Of a stretch of DNA of 64,000 bases, positions 9,794-17,513 are shown piece after piece. The notes under the pieces are model-generated. The model did not search any database and was not told where the DNA came from. It saw only the letters and a program-made list of their open reading frames with translations. The translations under genes were made by a program, and so were the position numbers. Every line of letters starts with the position of its first letter. Positions within the stretch are counted from its first letter, which is position 1. Location of the stretch: contig NZ_CP039964.1 in NCBI RefSeq assembly GCF_005234135.1, positions 1,486,001-1,550,000 of the forward strand, written 5' to 3'. The DNA comes from Pseudorhodobacter turbinis. GTDB lineage: Bacteria; Pseudomonadota; Alphaproteobacteria; Rhodobacterales; Rhodobacteraceae.

Positions 9794-10249
9794 TCAGTTA
9801 ATCCCGTTCGCGCGCTGTAACTCGCGCACATAGGCAACAATCGCGCCCAGTTCTGCTTCCGTCAGCGCTTGGGGGACCGGTGGCATATTGCCAAATTTCC
9901 AGTGATGCGCTCGCACGCCATTCCGCGCAGCCAGAAAGAAAGCGGCATCCCCGTGATGCGACGGCTCATAAATGCGGTGGACAAGCGGTGGCGCGATGCC
10001 ATCCTGCCCGGCCGCATCTGCGCCGTGGCAAGAGGCGCAGACCGCGTTGTAATATGTCTCGCCCTGACCGGCCTGTGTCGAAAACTCTGCTGGAACCATG
10101 ACCTCCACCATTGGTGCCGCCGACACCGCCGATGAGGTGCCTGCAGCAGATGCCGAAACCGGGTCTTTGGTGGGCTGGCCTTGGGTCCAATACCAACCCG
10201 CCAGGGCGATGACGGCAACACCCAATGTGCCAATGAGTCTCTTGTTCAT
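9794..10249 (-). CDS. Monohaem cytochrome c with N-terminal anchor
   Basis: A 151-residue cytochrome c with a short N-terminal membrane helix (RLIGTLGVAVIALAGWYW), a Ser/Ala-rich linker, the haem motif CASCH near residue 71 and a probable axial Met in the GNMPPVP segment near residue 121. GGAG lies eight bases before the ATG at 10249, which fixes the start far inside the longer open frame. The C-terminal helix ELGAIVAYVRELQRANG is typical of class I cytochromes. It is likely in one operon with the multicopper oxidase upstream and the second cytochrome downstream. The electron partner is not known. Confidence 0.87.
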   Translation of the reverse strand: MNKRLIGTLGVAVIALAGWYWTQGQPTKDPVSASAAGTSSAVSAAPMVEVMVPAEFSTQAGQGETYYNAVCASCHGADAAGQDGIAPPLVHRIYEPSHHGDAAFFLAARNGVRAHHWKFGNMPPVPQALTEAELGAIVAYVRELQRANGIN

Positions 10250-10377
10250 GATAAAATCTCCAATCTGTCTTCGCCGTCCATGCGGCGTGCGCGCATTCCT
10301 CTCGCCGTCAGCTATGCCAACCGGATGAGGCGCAGTGAATGTGTTTTGCCACCGGGAGGCACCCGGTGGCAGGGGTA

Positions 10378-11898
10378 TTAGGCTGATACGGCAAACTCGG
10401 TCATCATGCCGGTGAAGAGGTGCGGCATGTGATGGCAATGCAGCATCCAGCGCGCGGCCTCACCTGCATCCAGCGCAATCGTCACCATGGTCATCGGCGG
10501 CACATAGACCGTGTCGCGGATCGCGCCGTCGATATCGCGTCCGTTGATGTTTACCACCTGGAACACATGACCGTGCAAATGCATGGGATGCCCCATCATC
10601 GACATATTGTGAAACGACAAATGCACCCGCTCACCAGTCTTGGCGGTGATCGGCGTGTGATCGCCCCAGGTCTGCCCGTTGATGGTCCAGAGGTAAGGCT
10701 GCATCGCGCCACCCAGCATAATCATGTGGGAACGATCCACCGGACGCGGCGCAAGCCCGGGTGCGCCGTCCGTTCTTGCCGCCCGCAGCGCGCTCTCTTG
10801 CGCGAGGTCAATATCGAACGGGCCGCTTTCAACGTCCCCCAAATCATCAATCCGGCGCACTTCTGCACCTGTCGTGGCAAGGATTAGCCCCGTGCGTTCG
10901 CGCGCGCCTTCGCGTAGAGCGAGGATCGGAAATGCCCCGGACTCGGGCAAGTCGATTTCGAGATCAAGCCGCTGTGCCATGGCGAGGCCAAACCGGGTTC
11001 CAGCCATCGGCTCGATGGCGTGGCCGTCCACCGCCACGAGCCGCGCAGGCACCCCGCCGGTATCAATCCAGAATGACGTCGCCGCCGCCGCATTGATTAC
11101 CCGCAGCAGGACACGGCCCTTGCGTTCGACTACGATTACCTCAGGGTCAGCCAGCGTGCGATCATTGGCGAGATAGGCGTCGAAGTCGAAGTCGTTCAGG
11201 TCCATCTCCATCCCACCCATGGACATACCGCTCATTCCCATATTTCCGCCACTGCCCGACATCATGCCACCCATGGCCATGCCAGAATGATCCATACCTG
11301 ACATGCCACCTCCGCTTTGCGCGGGAGCATCCATATTTCCCATTTCGTGATTCGCTGCCCCTCCTGTGATCTCTGCCAGCACCTCAGCGGCGGGTCGGAA
11401 GGAGAAGTCGTGCAGGAACATCACGACCTCTTGGCGGTCCGAGGTCAGATCCTCAGGCCGCCGCACGATCAGCGGGGCAGCGAGCAGGCTCATTTCCTGC
11501 ACTGGCACATGGCTGTGCATCCAAAACGTGCCGGGCATCGCCGCATAGTCATAGCTGCGCGTCTCGCCCGGCTTCAAAAGCGGCATCGGCAGATCAGGCA
11601 CGCCGTCCTGCTCATTGGGCGGGATTTGGCCATGCCAGTGGATGATTGTCTCCTCCTCCAAAGCGTTGGTCAGATCCACGCGGAATCTCTGACCGGGATC
11701 AAGGATCAGCCCTTGTTTACCCGATCCATTGGTCAGACCCATGACGCTGGCAGCGCGACCGCCAACCTCGATCACGCGCGTCGCTGCGGTCAGGGAAAGT
11801 GGTGCGCTTTGCGCGAAACTCAGGCGCGGAAGGGCAGTGGTGGCAGCCAAAGCTGCGGATGCGGCCAAAAAGCCGCGGCGTGTTAGGTCATGTCTCAT
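10378..11898 (-). CDS. Periplasmic multicopper oxidase, CopA/CueO type
   Basis: A 506-residue multicopper oxidase that probably oxidises cuprous ion in the periplasm to the less toxic cupric form. A Tat signal (TRRGFLAASAALAATTALP) opens the protein. Copper ligands appear as IIHWHGQ near residue 85, WMHSHVPVQ near 126, the HPMHLHGHVF motif near 437 and HCHHMPHLF near 485, giving the type 1, 2 and 3 sites. Between residues 185 and 235 is a Met-rich segment with many MSGM and MGGM units, as in copper-resistance oxidases, where it binds Cu(I). It follows the small Cys/His-rich gene by 74 bases and precedes two cytochromes. The enzyme class is very sure; the substrate is inferred from the Met-rich insert and context. 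Confidence 0.94.
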   Translation of the reverse strand: MRHDLTRRGFLAASAALAATTALPRLSFAQSAPLSLTAATRVIEVGGRAASVMGLTNGSGKQGLILDPGQRFRVDLTNALEEETIIHWHGQIPPNEQDGVPDLPMPLLKPGETRSYDYAAMPGTFWMHSHVPVQEMSLLAAPLIVRRPEDLTSDRQEVVMFLHDFSFRPAAEVLAEITGGAANHEMGNMDAPAQSGGGMSGMDHSGMAMGGMMSGSGGNMGMSGMSMGGMEMDLNDFDFDAYLANDRTLADPEVIVVERKGRVLLRVINAAAATSFWIDTGGVPARLVAVDGHAIEPMAGTRFGLAMAQRLDLEIDLPESGAFPILALREGARERTGLILATTGAEVRRIDDLGDVESGPFDIDLAQESALRAARTDGAPGLAPRPVDRSHMIMLGGAMQPYLWTINGQTWGDHTPITAKTGERVHLSFHNMSMMGHPMHLHGHVFQVVNINGRDIDGAIRDTVYVPPMTMVTIALDAGEAARWMLHCHHMPHLFTGMMTEFAVSA

Positions 11899-11972
11899 TG
11901 TGAATTAATCCATCATACCCCGAAAGGGGCGCATCGGTCTGGAGCCACAACTCGGCTCCGCGCATTAACCGT

Positions 11973-12320
11973 TCAGATGGATTTGGGAGGCCTATCAGCC
12001 GTCTCGATCATCCGCCCGCGCAGGATAAGGGATATCGCAGCCCGATGCGCAACTGGCCGAAAGGCCATCGGGGCCTGATCTGGAGTTGGAAACCAAATCG
12101 CAATTGATCCGAGACAGGCCGTCGCGCAGGCACCGGTCATCGAATGATCTGCAGGGCCGCAGTGCTCAACAGCACCAACGTGCTCGCTCATGACGGGTTG
12201 TTCTGTGTGGCATGGTGCCCAGGTCGTCTGCGATTGCGCAGCCATTGCGGCATGTGGAGAAAGGACGCCGAATAGCGCGACGGCAATCAAAAGCAGGAAA
12301 GAGATGAAACAACGTGTCAT
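11973..12320 (-). CDS. Small secreted Cys/His/Met-rich protein, first gene of the copper operon
   Basis: A protein of about 115 residues with a signal peptide (RCFISFLLLIAVALFGVLSPHAAMAA) and a mature part rich in potential copper ligands: CHTEQPVMSEH, then VEHCGPADHSM, then ACATAC. It matches no family I can name with confidence; similar small proteins head multicopper-oxidase operons. ATG 12320 is preferred to the ATG six codons upstream because it leaves a normal-length signal sequence. It leads a minus-strand run into the oxidase, two cytochromes and the MFS exporter. It could act as a periplasmic copper buffer or sensor (inference). Confidence 0.6.
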   Translation of the reverse strand: MTRCFISFLLLIAVALFGVLSPHAAMAAQSQTTWAPCHTEQPVMSEHVGAVEHCGPADHSMTGACATACLGSIAIWFPTPDQAPMAFRPVAHRAAISLILRGRMIETADRPPKSI

Positions 12321-12360
12321 TGGATCCGTCAGTAACAAGGTAGCGGAAACATAGGATCTA

Positions 12361-12373
12361 CAGGTGAAACCTG
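12361..12373. promoter_or_regulatory. Palindrome upstream of the copper operon
   Basis: CAGGTGAAACCTG is a perfect 5+3+5 inverted repeat about 40 bases upstream of the first gene of the minus-strand copper operon, a usual operator position. It is not the canonical CueR box, and no regulator gene is visible nearby. Confidence 0.35.
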
Positions 12374-12434
12374 CAATACACGATGCCGTTTAGCCGCATG
12401 TTGTTTCATCTTGCAGGTGGACTCCGTCTTTCCC

Positions 12435-12558
12435 CGAAACGCAAAAAGCCCCTTGGATTTCAGAGGGACTCGCCAAACGTTGACAAGGCGTTGACAAGAA
12501 CAGCGCAAGCGAAAGTCCGACTGTTTAGGTCGGATTTTAAGTATTTGATTTATCGTGG
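12435..12558. repeat. Attachment arm homologous to the right arm of the island
   Basis: The stretch beginning ACGCAAAAAGCCCC matches 61636-61762 in order and spacing. Both hold a C-rich run, GGATTTCA-AGGGACT, then a doubled GTTGAC motif (here GTTGACAAGGCGTTGACA, 12479-12496), then a T-rich lead into the tRNA 3' sequence. Doubled short repeats of this kind are typical integrase arm-binding sites. Because it lies outside the left repeat, it looks like the right end of another element to the left. Confidence 0.6.
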
Positions 12559-12610
12559 TTTTTTGGTTGCGGGGGTAGGATTTGAACCTACGACCTTCAG
12601 GTTATGAGCC
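12559..12610 (-). repeat. att site: 3' fragment of tRNA-fMet (left end of island)
   Basis: This 52-bp sequence is identical to 61763-61814. On the minus strand it reads the anticodon loop through the 3' CCA end of tRNA-fMet, but upstream of the anticodon it departs completely from tRNA sequence. It is therefore a tRNA fragment left by site-specific integration, not a gene, and defines the left edge of a 49-kb island whose integrase lies at 14422-15672. Confidence 0.88.
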
Positions 12611-13132
12611 AAAATCATATCGATTCCAATGGCTTATGTATTTCAACAACTTACCCGATAAGCCTTTGTTCTCACGCATTTTGTTCACCAGCTCCCGGCA
12701 ACATTCGGCTGCACTCAACCGCTCTGGATGTGTCCAAAATCGCGTATGTCCGTTGACTCAGCGTTGACTCAAACCAGCGCGATTATAATCAATCCTGATC
12801 GCTTCATCACGCGAAACCTCCGCCGTTTCAGTCCCAGCCTGGCCCGCGGCCACTCCGGAACCACCGCCAAAATAAACGAAAAGAAAGGGATCGGCTGAGC
12901 CAGCCGTTTCCGGTAGAGAACGCAGCCCCTGTTTGCATTATTTTGGCGCGGTCAAGGACCTCTTTGAAACCAACCTAACTCTGCCAAAGAGTTCGGGCGC
13001 CACCGAGCTAGATTGCCAATAACCACCGGTTGCACTCGCTATCGAGCAGTCGGCCTTCACCATTAGATAACACAATTAAATAACACCCGGCCCAGCCCCT
13101 CATGTCTGCGTGAGAAAACCTAGTCATCTGGT
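12611..13132. other. Left-end arm region of the island
   Basis: No gene is supported. The motif GTTGACTCAGCGTTGACT at 12752-12769 is identical to the copy at 61683-61700 in the right arm, and both have the layout of integrase arm sites. Short repeats of ATAACAC(C)/AATTAAATAACACC occur near 13070. The rest shows nothing I can name. Confidence 0.5.
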
Positions 13133-13954
13133 TCATTTTTTGCTTGGCCCATTTATTAGGATCGGAGTCCAATTGATATCAGCCTTCGTGTAATTAAACT
13201 CCGCTTCCCACTCCTTCTGATGCGCGAAGGGTTCTGTCATATAGATAACGGCATAAAATGTCCGCCAATCATAATGTCCGCCATAACCCTTCATATCCGC
13301 GTAAATTCCGTCCAAGCTTGACTTAAGGGCGCTCTCCGAAGAAACGAACTTGTATTCCGCAGCTGCCATGAGAGAAGGTATGCCGATGTCAGGCTTGTAA
13401 ACCTTGAGAAGCTTCGCGGCTGAGACCTCCTTTTGAGTGTCTCGAAAGGAATAACGCAAAACCCTCACAATTTCATTCCGAACCTCACTCTCTTTACTTG
13501 GCTGAATACCAGAGTCCCTAATAATTATCGCTGTGTTTTCAAGAATTGTCTGAAAAACCTGAAGGCCGCTTACTGAACCGGCTTTTGTTATGGTGGTAAG
13601 GGATGAGAAATAACCCCGCAATCTCTGGAGGGAGGTGCTATAAAGTTCGCCAGCTTGATGAGAGAACGACATATTTAATAGGGCGCCTTTGCTGAGCCTC
13701 TTGAAATCCCTTTGAATGTCCCTTGCAAGGATAGGTAGCGATAGCCTTTCGGCAAGCATCCCGACGTCACGGTAAAGTCGAGTGATGTAGAAGCTAAGCT
13801 CGTCTTCGGCTTCGGTATAATCGTCGAATTGTTCCTCCGACAGACGGCTTCCATAGGCTTCAGTAAGTCCAGCGAGTTTCGTCTCCACTATTCCGGCTGC
13901 ATGCATATTCTTTTGGATACTTGCAGTCATCAACTGCTCTTCTCGTCCCGCCAT
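13133..13954 (-). CDS. Unknown protein with a PD-(D/E)XK nuclease-like C-terminus
   Basis: A 273-residue protein I do not recognise as a named family. The N-terminal 120 residues look helical. Near residue 200 the segment K-P-D-I-G-I-P-S-L-M-A-A-A-E-Y-K-F has the spacing of a PD-(D/E)XK active site (PD, then E-x-K after a hydrophobic strand). It is followed by a helix (SALKSSLDGIYADMKGYG) and a strand (WRTFYAVIYM) that would fit the restriction-endonuclease fold. GAGGG upstream of the ATG at 13954 supports the start over GTG 13963. It stands alone beside the integrase at the island end, a position where phage satellites and islands often keep accessory or defence genes. Nuclease activity is inferred from the motif only. 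Confidence 0.6.
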   Translation of the reverse strand: MAGREEQLMTASIQKNMHAAGIVETKLAGLTEAYGSRLSEEQFDDYTEAEDELSFYITRLYRDVGMLAERLSLPILARDIQRDFKRLSKGALLNMSFSHQAGELYSTSLQRLRGYFSSLTTITKAGSVSGLQVFQTILENTAIIIRDSGIQPSKESEVRNEIVRVLRYSFRDTQKEVSAAKLLKVYKPDIGIPSLMAAAEYKFVSSESALKSSLDGIYADMKGYGGHYDWRTFYAVIYMTEPFAHQKEWEAEFNYTKADINWTPILINGPSKK

Positions 13955-14421
13955 ACAGCCCACCCTCTATTCGGTTCTTGAGCTTAGAAGCTCTGACCTT
14001 CAGTAGCGAGCATTCAACGGCTCGAATAGGTCTGATGCACCGACATGCTCACTTTCGTTAAGGTTATTCACAAGTATTTTGGAGTAGCCCACGTCCCTCA
14101 GTCCCCTTCAGAGAGCATTTCCAAAGTACGCGGTGAGAATCGCGTTCTCCAGCATTGTCGCCTCCCACGGTTTGCTACAGTAGAACTGATCCTCACTCAT
14201 GCTTTCGAAGAAATCTTAGTGAGCATTTGGGAACTGAACACGACCCATTGGCGCGCGTCCGCCCCCAAACCGTCGCCAAAATCGAAGAACAAAAAGGGAC
14301 CGGCACGAGCCTGCATTTCTATCTGCCGCTTTATGCCACCCTGCCACTCCCTCTGGCAATGTTTGAGTTGAACTGCAGCGCGGATCACGCCTGTGTCACG
14401 TCAGCAAAGGGGTGGTCGATC
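13955..14421. other. Region between the nuclease-like gene and the integrase
   Basis: Contains the duplicated leader element at its right end. The integrase frame is open upstream to 14155, but this part lacks integrase-like sequence, and a 108-codon frame at 14045 has no support. Confidence 0.5.
14290..14347 (+). repeat. Duplicated leader element, copy 1 (before the integrase)
   Basis: This segment repeats at 16481-16538. The core TGCCGCTTTATGCCACCCTG continuing to CCAC differs by one base over 24, and GGCACGA lies 22 bases before the core in both. In each copy the core ends exactly 75 bases before a start codon (integrase 14422, HTH protein 16613). GTGGCA/TGCCAC inverted arms are present. 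It is probably a shared operator or leader. Confidence 0.5.
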
Positions 14422-15672
14422 ATGGCGCAAAGAGAAAAACTCACCGAAAAACTGGTCAGGGCCGCCGAGCCGCGCGCGGGGATTTACCAGGTTTTCGATG
14501 AAGATGTGCGGGGGTTTTCACTGCGCATCTTTTCATCCGGCAGTCGGCATTTCGCGCTGGATTACCGCGTCAAGGGGCGACAGCGCCGCTTCACCATCGG
14601 CAGGTGGCCGGAATGGACCGTCACGGCAGCGCGCGAACAAGCCAAGGCGCTGCGCCGCATCATTGACGATGGCGGTGATCCGCTGGGCGAGCGCGAAGCC
14701 GGAATGGCCGCGCCTCGCATCCCCGATCTGATCGACCGCTATATCGAAACCCACACACCAAATCTGGCTCCGAACAACCGCGCCGATCAGATTTCCATGT
14801 TGCGCAAACTGGTCCAGCCGGTCTGGAAGCACAAACTGGTCGAGGACATCACGCTGGAGGATGTCGATCGGTTGCTGAGCGATATTGCCAAGGGCCGCGC
14901 CCGCCCCTCCAAGGCCAAACCCAACAATCGCGCGCGCAAGCTGCAGGGCTCGAAACCCACGCCAATCCGCGCCAATCGCACCGGCGAAGTCTTGCGCAAG
15001 ATGTTCAGCCTCGCCGTCCAGTGGAAACTGCGCCCCGACAACCCCGCGATGGGTTTTCACCGGCGCATTGAGACCGAGCGCGAACGCTATCTGAGCATGG
15101 ATGAGATTGATCGTCTGGCCAAGGCGCTGGGCAAAGCCGAAGACCAGCGCGCGGCCAATATCATCCGGATGTGCATGTTGACCGGCGGCCGCCTTGGCGA
15201 AGTGCGCTGCGCGCGGTTTGAACAGTTCAATCTGGAATTTGCCACATGGTCCAAGCCCGCAACCACCACCAAGCAGCGCAAAGTCCACCGATTGCCGATT
15301 TCGCCGGATGTGGCCGCCATCGTGCGCCAAAGGCAAACCGCCGTGCATCCGGGCTGTCCGTGGCTGTTCCCCGGCGATGTACCCGGACAGCCGGTCAAGG
15401 AAATCCGCCGCTTCTGGCGTCAGATCCAGTCCGAGGCCGGGATTGCGGGTGTGCGGATCCATGACCTTCGCCATACATTCGCCTCGCTGCTGGTCAGCGG
15501 TGGCGCATCATTGGAAATGATCGGAAAGCTGCTGGGGCATTCTCAGATGCGCACCACGCAACGCTATGCTCATATGATGGATTCGCCGCTCCGGGATGGC
15601 GTCAATGCGGTCGCGGAGATGATGAAGCCGCAGCTGCGCATTGTTCAGGGCGGGGTTCAGGGCGGGCGTTGA
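14422..15672 (+). CDS. int: Site-specific tyrosine integrase, P4 type
   Basis: The 416-residue recombinase presumably inserted and can excise the island at tRNA-fMet. The N-terminus has the DUF4102-type arm-binding domain of P4 integrases (KLTEKLVRAAEPRAG, then YRVKGRQRRFTIGRWP). The catalytic domain shows the first Arg in MLTGGRLGEVRCARFEQF, the H-x-x-R box in VRIHDLRHTFASLLVSGG, the LGH segment GKLLGHSQM and the nucleophile Tyr in TTQRYAHMMD near the C-terminus. ATG 14422 is chosen because AAAGGGG lies in front of it and the protein then begins at the usual place for the family; the open frame extends further upstream without homology. It lies about 1.9 kb inside the left att repeat. All catalytic residues are present, so it could be active. 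Confidence 0.95.
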   Translation: MAQREKLTEKLVRAAEPRAGIYQVFDEDVRGFSLRIFSSGSRHFALDYRVKGRQRRFTIGRWPEWTVTAAREQAKALRRIIDDGGDPLGEREAGMAAPRIPDLIDRYIETHTPNLAPNNRADQISMLRKLVQPVWKHKLVEDITLEDVDRLLSDIAKGRARPSKAKPNNRARKLQGSKPTPIRANRTGEVLRKMFSLAVQWKLRPDNPAMGFHRRIETERERYLSMDEIDRLAKALGKAEDQRAANIIRMCMLTGGRLGEVRCARFEQFNLEFATWSKPATTTKQRKVHRLPISPDVAAIVRQRQTAVHPGCPWLFPGDVPGQPVKEIRRFWRQIQSEAGIAGVRIHDLRHTFASLLVSGGASLEMIGKLLGHSQMRTTQRYAHMMDSPLRDGVNAVAEMMKPQLRIVQGGVQGGR

Positions 15673-15719
15673 ACTCGCCCTGAACGGGCATCAACGCCGT
15701 TGATCAGACTTGGTCGTGC

Positions 15720-16319
15720 TTACTGCGGCTTCTTCAGGGCCCGCCAGATCAAGCTGAGCTTGCGCCGGATCTGGCTTTCATCCGGAACAGACCCATCCTT
15801 GGCATTCGCCACGAACCAATCCTGGCCTTGCGCCACAAAGTCGGCCTGCGTTTCCGGCAATCCGTACTCGAACAACCTGATCATCAGGGCTTGAAGCATC
15901 CCCTCCCAATCGTGCCGGGACGACCGTCCGGGGCTGACGTGAACGCGGTGCAGCGGATCGTATTCATCCTCAAAGCGCTGGGCAGATTTTGTCGTCACCA
16001 TCAGATCGTGCAGTTCGATTGGCACGCCATGGGCGGGAGCCGTGATGATCTTCCATGTCGCTGTGCCCTGCGGCCGGATGCGCCAGATCATACAAGCCTT
16101 GGCTTCCAAGCGATTGCCCCAAAACAATGGCATGATGTCTTCGGCGCAGACCACCACCAATCCAATCAGCGGCTCAGTGCCGCTGCATTGGACCATTCCG
16201 ACACTTGTGACGATTTCAATAATCCCCTCGGTCGCCCATCCCACAATGTCGGCAGGAGCGCATCCCCAGCGCACTGCCAAATTCTCCAAAGTCCAGAACA
16301 CACGAGCCGGTAAAGCCAT
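15720..16319 (-). CDS. Island-backbone protein of unknown function
   Basis: A 199-residue protein that I do not recognise as a named domain. It starts MALPARVFWTLENLAVRWG, where the LENLAVRWGCAPADIVGWA stretch resembles a winged-helix or MerR-like recognition helix, so DNA binding is possible. The rest is mixed alpha/beta, ending with a basic helix (RRKLSLIWRALKK). ATG 16319 is supported by AAGGGA seven bases upstream; the longer frame to 16412 is not. It lies convergent with the integrase and divergent from the AlpA-like gene, which is where satellites and prophages usually place a regulator. A control function is a guess. Confidence 0.6.
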   Translation of the reverse strand: MALPARVFWTLENLAVRWGCAPADIVGWATEGIIEIVTSVGMVQCSGTEPLIGLVVVCAEDIMPLFWGNRLEAKACMIWRIRPQGTATWKIITAPAHGVPIELHDLMVTTKSAQRFEDEYDPLHRVHVSPGRSSRHDWEGMLQALMIRLFEYGLPETQADFVAQGQDWFVANAKDGSVPDESQIRRKLSLIWRALKKPQ

Positions 16320-16480
16320 GGCTTTATCCCTTTCAAAGGTTTCATGAGGGGTGCTGCGCGGCCGTGATTCCTGACGTGCCGACGGCACCCCGGCGGCACC
16401 GTGTCTCTGCAACTATTGGTTGTTAATGCGGCGAAACTACTCGCCTAAGCGAATGCGACGAAATTCAAGAAAACGTCAAT

Positions 16481-16538
16481 AAAACAAGGGGTGGCACGAA
16501 GGGTGGTTTGAATATGCCGGTTTATGCCACCCTGCCAC
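16481..16538 (+). repeat. Duplicated leader element, copy 2 (before the HTH gene)
   Basis: Counterpart of 14290-14347 with the same internal spacing and the same 75-base distance to the following start codon. Here the arms extend: GGGGTGGCA near 16488 faces TGCCACCCC near 16532, so a stem or a dyad operator is possible. Confidence 0.5.
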
Positions 16539-16612
16539 CCCCCGCCCTCTGCTTCCCTGCACCCCGAGACGCAATTGCCCGCATTCGGGCGCAATCGGGG
16601 AAGGAAATGCAG

Positions 16613-16861
16613 ATGTTGGACACGCAGGACATCAACCAATCAGGGCCCGATATGGGGCTGCTGGAGGATTGGATCAGTCGACATGATCTGGCGATCAGCC
16701 TCGGGGTCTCCGAGGATACGCTGTGGCGGTGGGACGCAAGGCGGACCGGCCCCCAGAGCATCAAGCTTGGGCGGAAGGTCTATTACCGGCGCAGCACCGT
16801 GCGCAGCTGGCTTGAGGCCAGGGAGGTCGCACGCAAGATACCGGCGCGGGGTCGGCGATGA
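16613..16861 (+). CDS. AlpA/excisionase-like helix-turn-helix protein
   Basis: An 82-residue MerR-like DNA-binding protein of the AlpA/phage-excisionase type. Its core reads WISRHDLAISLGVSEDTLWRW (recognition helix) followed by the wing TGPQSIKLGRKVYYRRSTVRSWL, a very common layout. AAGGA seven bases before ATG 16613 supports this start rather than ATG 16607 or the upstream frame. In P4-like satellites AlpA activates integrase or acts in excision, and the duplicated element upstream of both genes fits such a link. The stop overlaps the next start (ATGA), so translation is coupled to the replication operon. Confidence 0.82.
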   Translation: MLDTQDINQSGPDMGLLEDWISRHDLAISLGVSEDTLWRWDARRTGPQSIKLGRKVYYRRSTVRSWLEAREVARKIPARGRR

Positions 16862-17124
16862 ACGCGCCGTTGCCCATCGCGCGGGATCGCGCCGCTGTTG
16901 ATCCGGGTTGGCGTGCGGAACGTCGGGCCGAGGCCCGCGTCGTTCTGGCCGATGTGGCCCATCATCAGGACGGGCTGATCCGCCTCGCAGCCCGCGTGAT
17001 CGTCAGCCATGGCGAAACAACCAAAGAGCGCGAGGACGCCCGCGTGCTTCTGGTAGTGCTGGACGCGCGCAGCCCACTGCGCCATCGCCATCGGTCGGAC
17101 CAGGATCCGGAGGCATCGGCATGA
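16858..17124 (+). CDS. Conserved island-backbone protein, unknown function
   Basis: An 88-residue soluble protein without a domain I recognise. The central helical part (RRAEARVVLADVAHHQDG, then LIRLAARVIVSHGE) is repeated in decayed form at 43262-43462, where it reads DRLAEARGVLADCTRYPD, so it is a conserved part of this element family. The start codon overlaps the previous stop and its own stop overlaps the next gene (ATGATG), placing it inside a translationally coupled chain from 16613 to 18478. Confidence 0.7.
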   Translation: MNAPLPIARDRAAVDPGWRAERRAEARVVLADVAHHQDGLIRLAARVIVSHGETTKEREDARVLLVVLDARSPLRHRHRSDQDPEASA

Positions 17125-17513
17125 TGCGCCGGGGAACACCAGAGGCCGACGCGCAGCGCGCCATTGTCTTCGCCCTGCGCATCGCCCTGCCCCGCAGCGC
17201 CATCGTGCATCACTGCGCCAACGAGGTAACCGAAGCTGGGCCACGCGGTGCCAAACGCCAGGCCATTCTGGTCGGCATGGGGGTGCATCCCGGTTTTGCC
17301 GATCTGCTGGTGATATCGGAAGGCCGGGTGCTGTTTCTAGAGGTCAAAAGCGCCAAGGGCCGCTTGCGACCCGAGCAAGACGTGTTTCGAGACACCGTGC
17401 TGACGCAGGGCTTTGGCTGGGCGCTGGTGCGGTCTGTCGATGATGCGCTGGCCGCCTTGGCCGACAATGGCTTCACCAGCCGTGTGCAGCCAGCGCGGAG
17501 GGCAGCGCCATGA
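17121..17513 (+). CDS. VRR-NUC domain nuclease
   Basis: A 130-residue protein with the VRR-NUC (PD-(D/E)XK) fold found in phage and satellite replication modules. The active-site pattern is visible as GVHPGFADLLV (Asp) followed by VLFLEVKSAKGRLRPEQ (E-x-K), and the C-terminal part (VRSVDDALAAL) fits the family end. A stand-alone VRR-NUC enzyme would process branched or single-stranded DNA during replication or recombination. ATG 17121 overlaps the preceding stop and ATG/TGA coupling continues into the next gene; the longer frame to 16908 is the wrong reading of the upstream gene. Confidence 0.85.
   Translation: MMRRGTPEADAQRAIVFALRIALPRSAIVHHCANEVTEAGPRGAKRQAILVGMGVHPGFADLLVISEGRVLFLEVKSAKGRLRPEQDVFRDTVLTQGFGWALVRSVDDALAALADNGFTSRVQPARRAAP

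Noticed and set aside
12559..12610. A second tRNA-fMet gene
   Set aside because: Only the anticodon-to-CCA part is present; the 5' half is replaced by unrelated sequence, so it cannot fold as a tRNA and is an attachment-site fragment.
14045..14371. A 108-codon ORF ahead of the integrase
   Set aside because: It lies across the duplicated leader element and has no protein similarity I recognise.
14155..14421. N-terminal extension of the integrase
   Set aside because: The frame is open, but family homology starts at 14422, where a good ribosome-binding site is also present.
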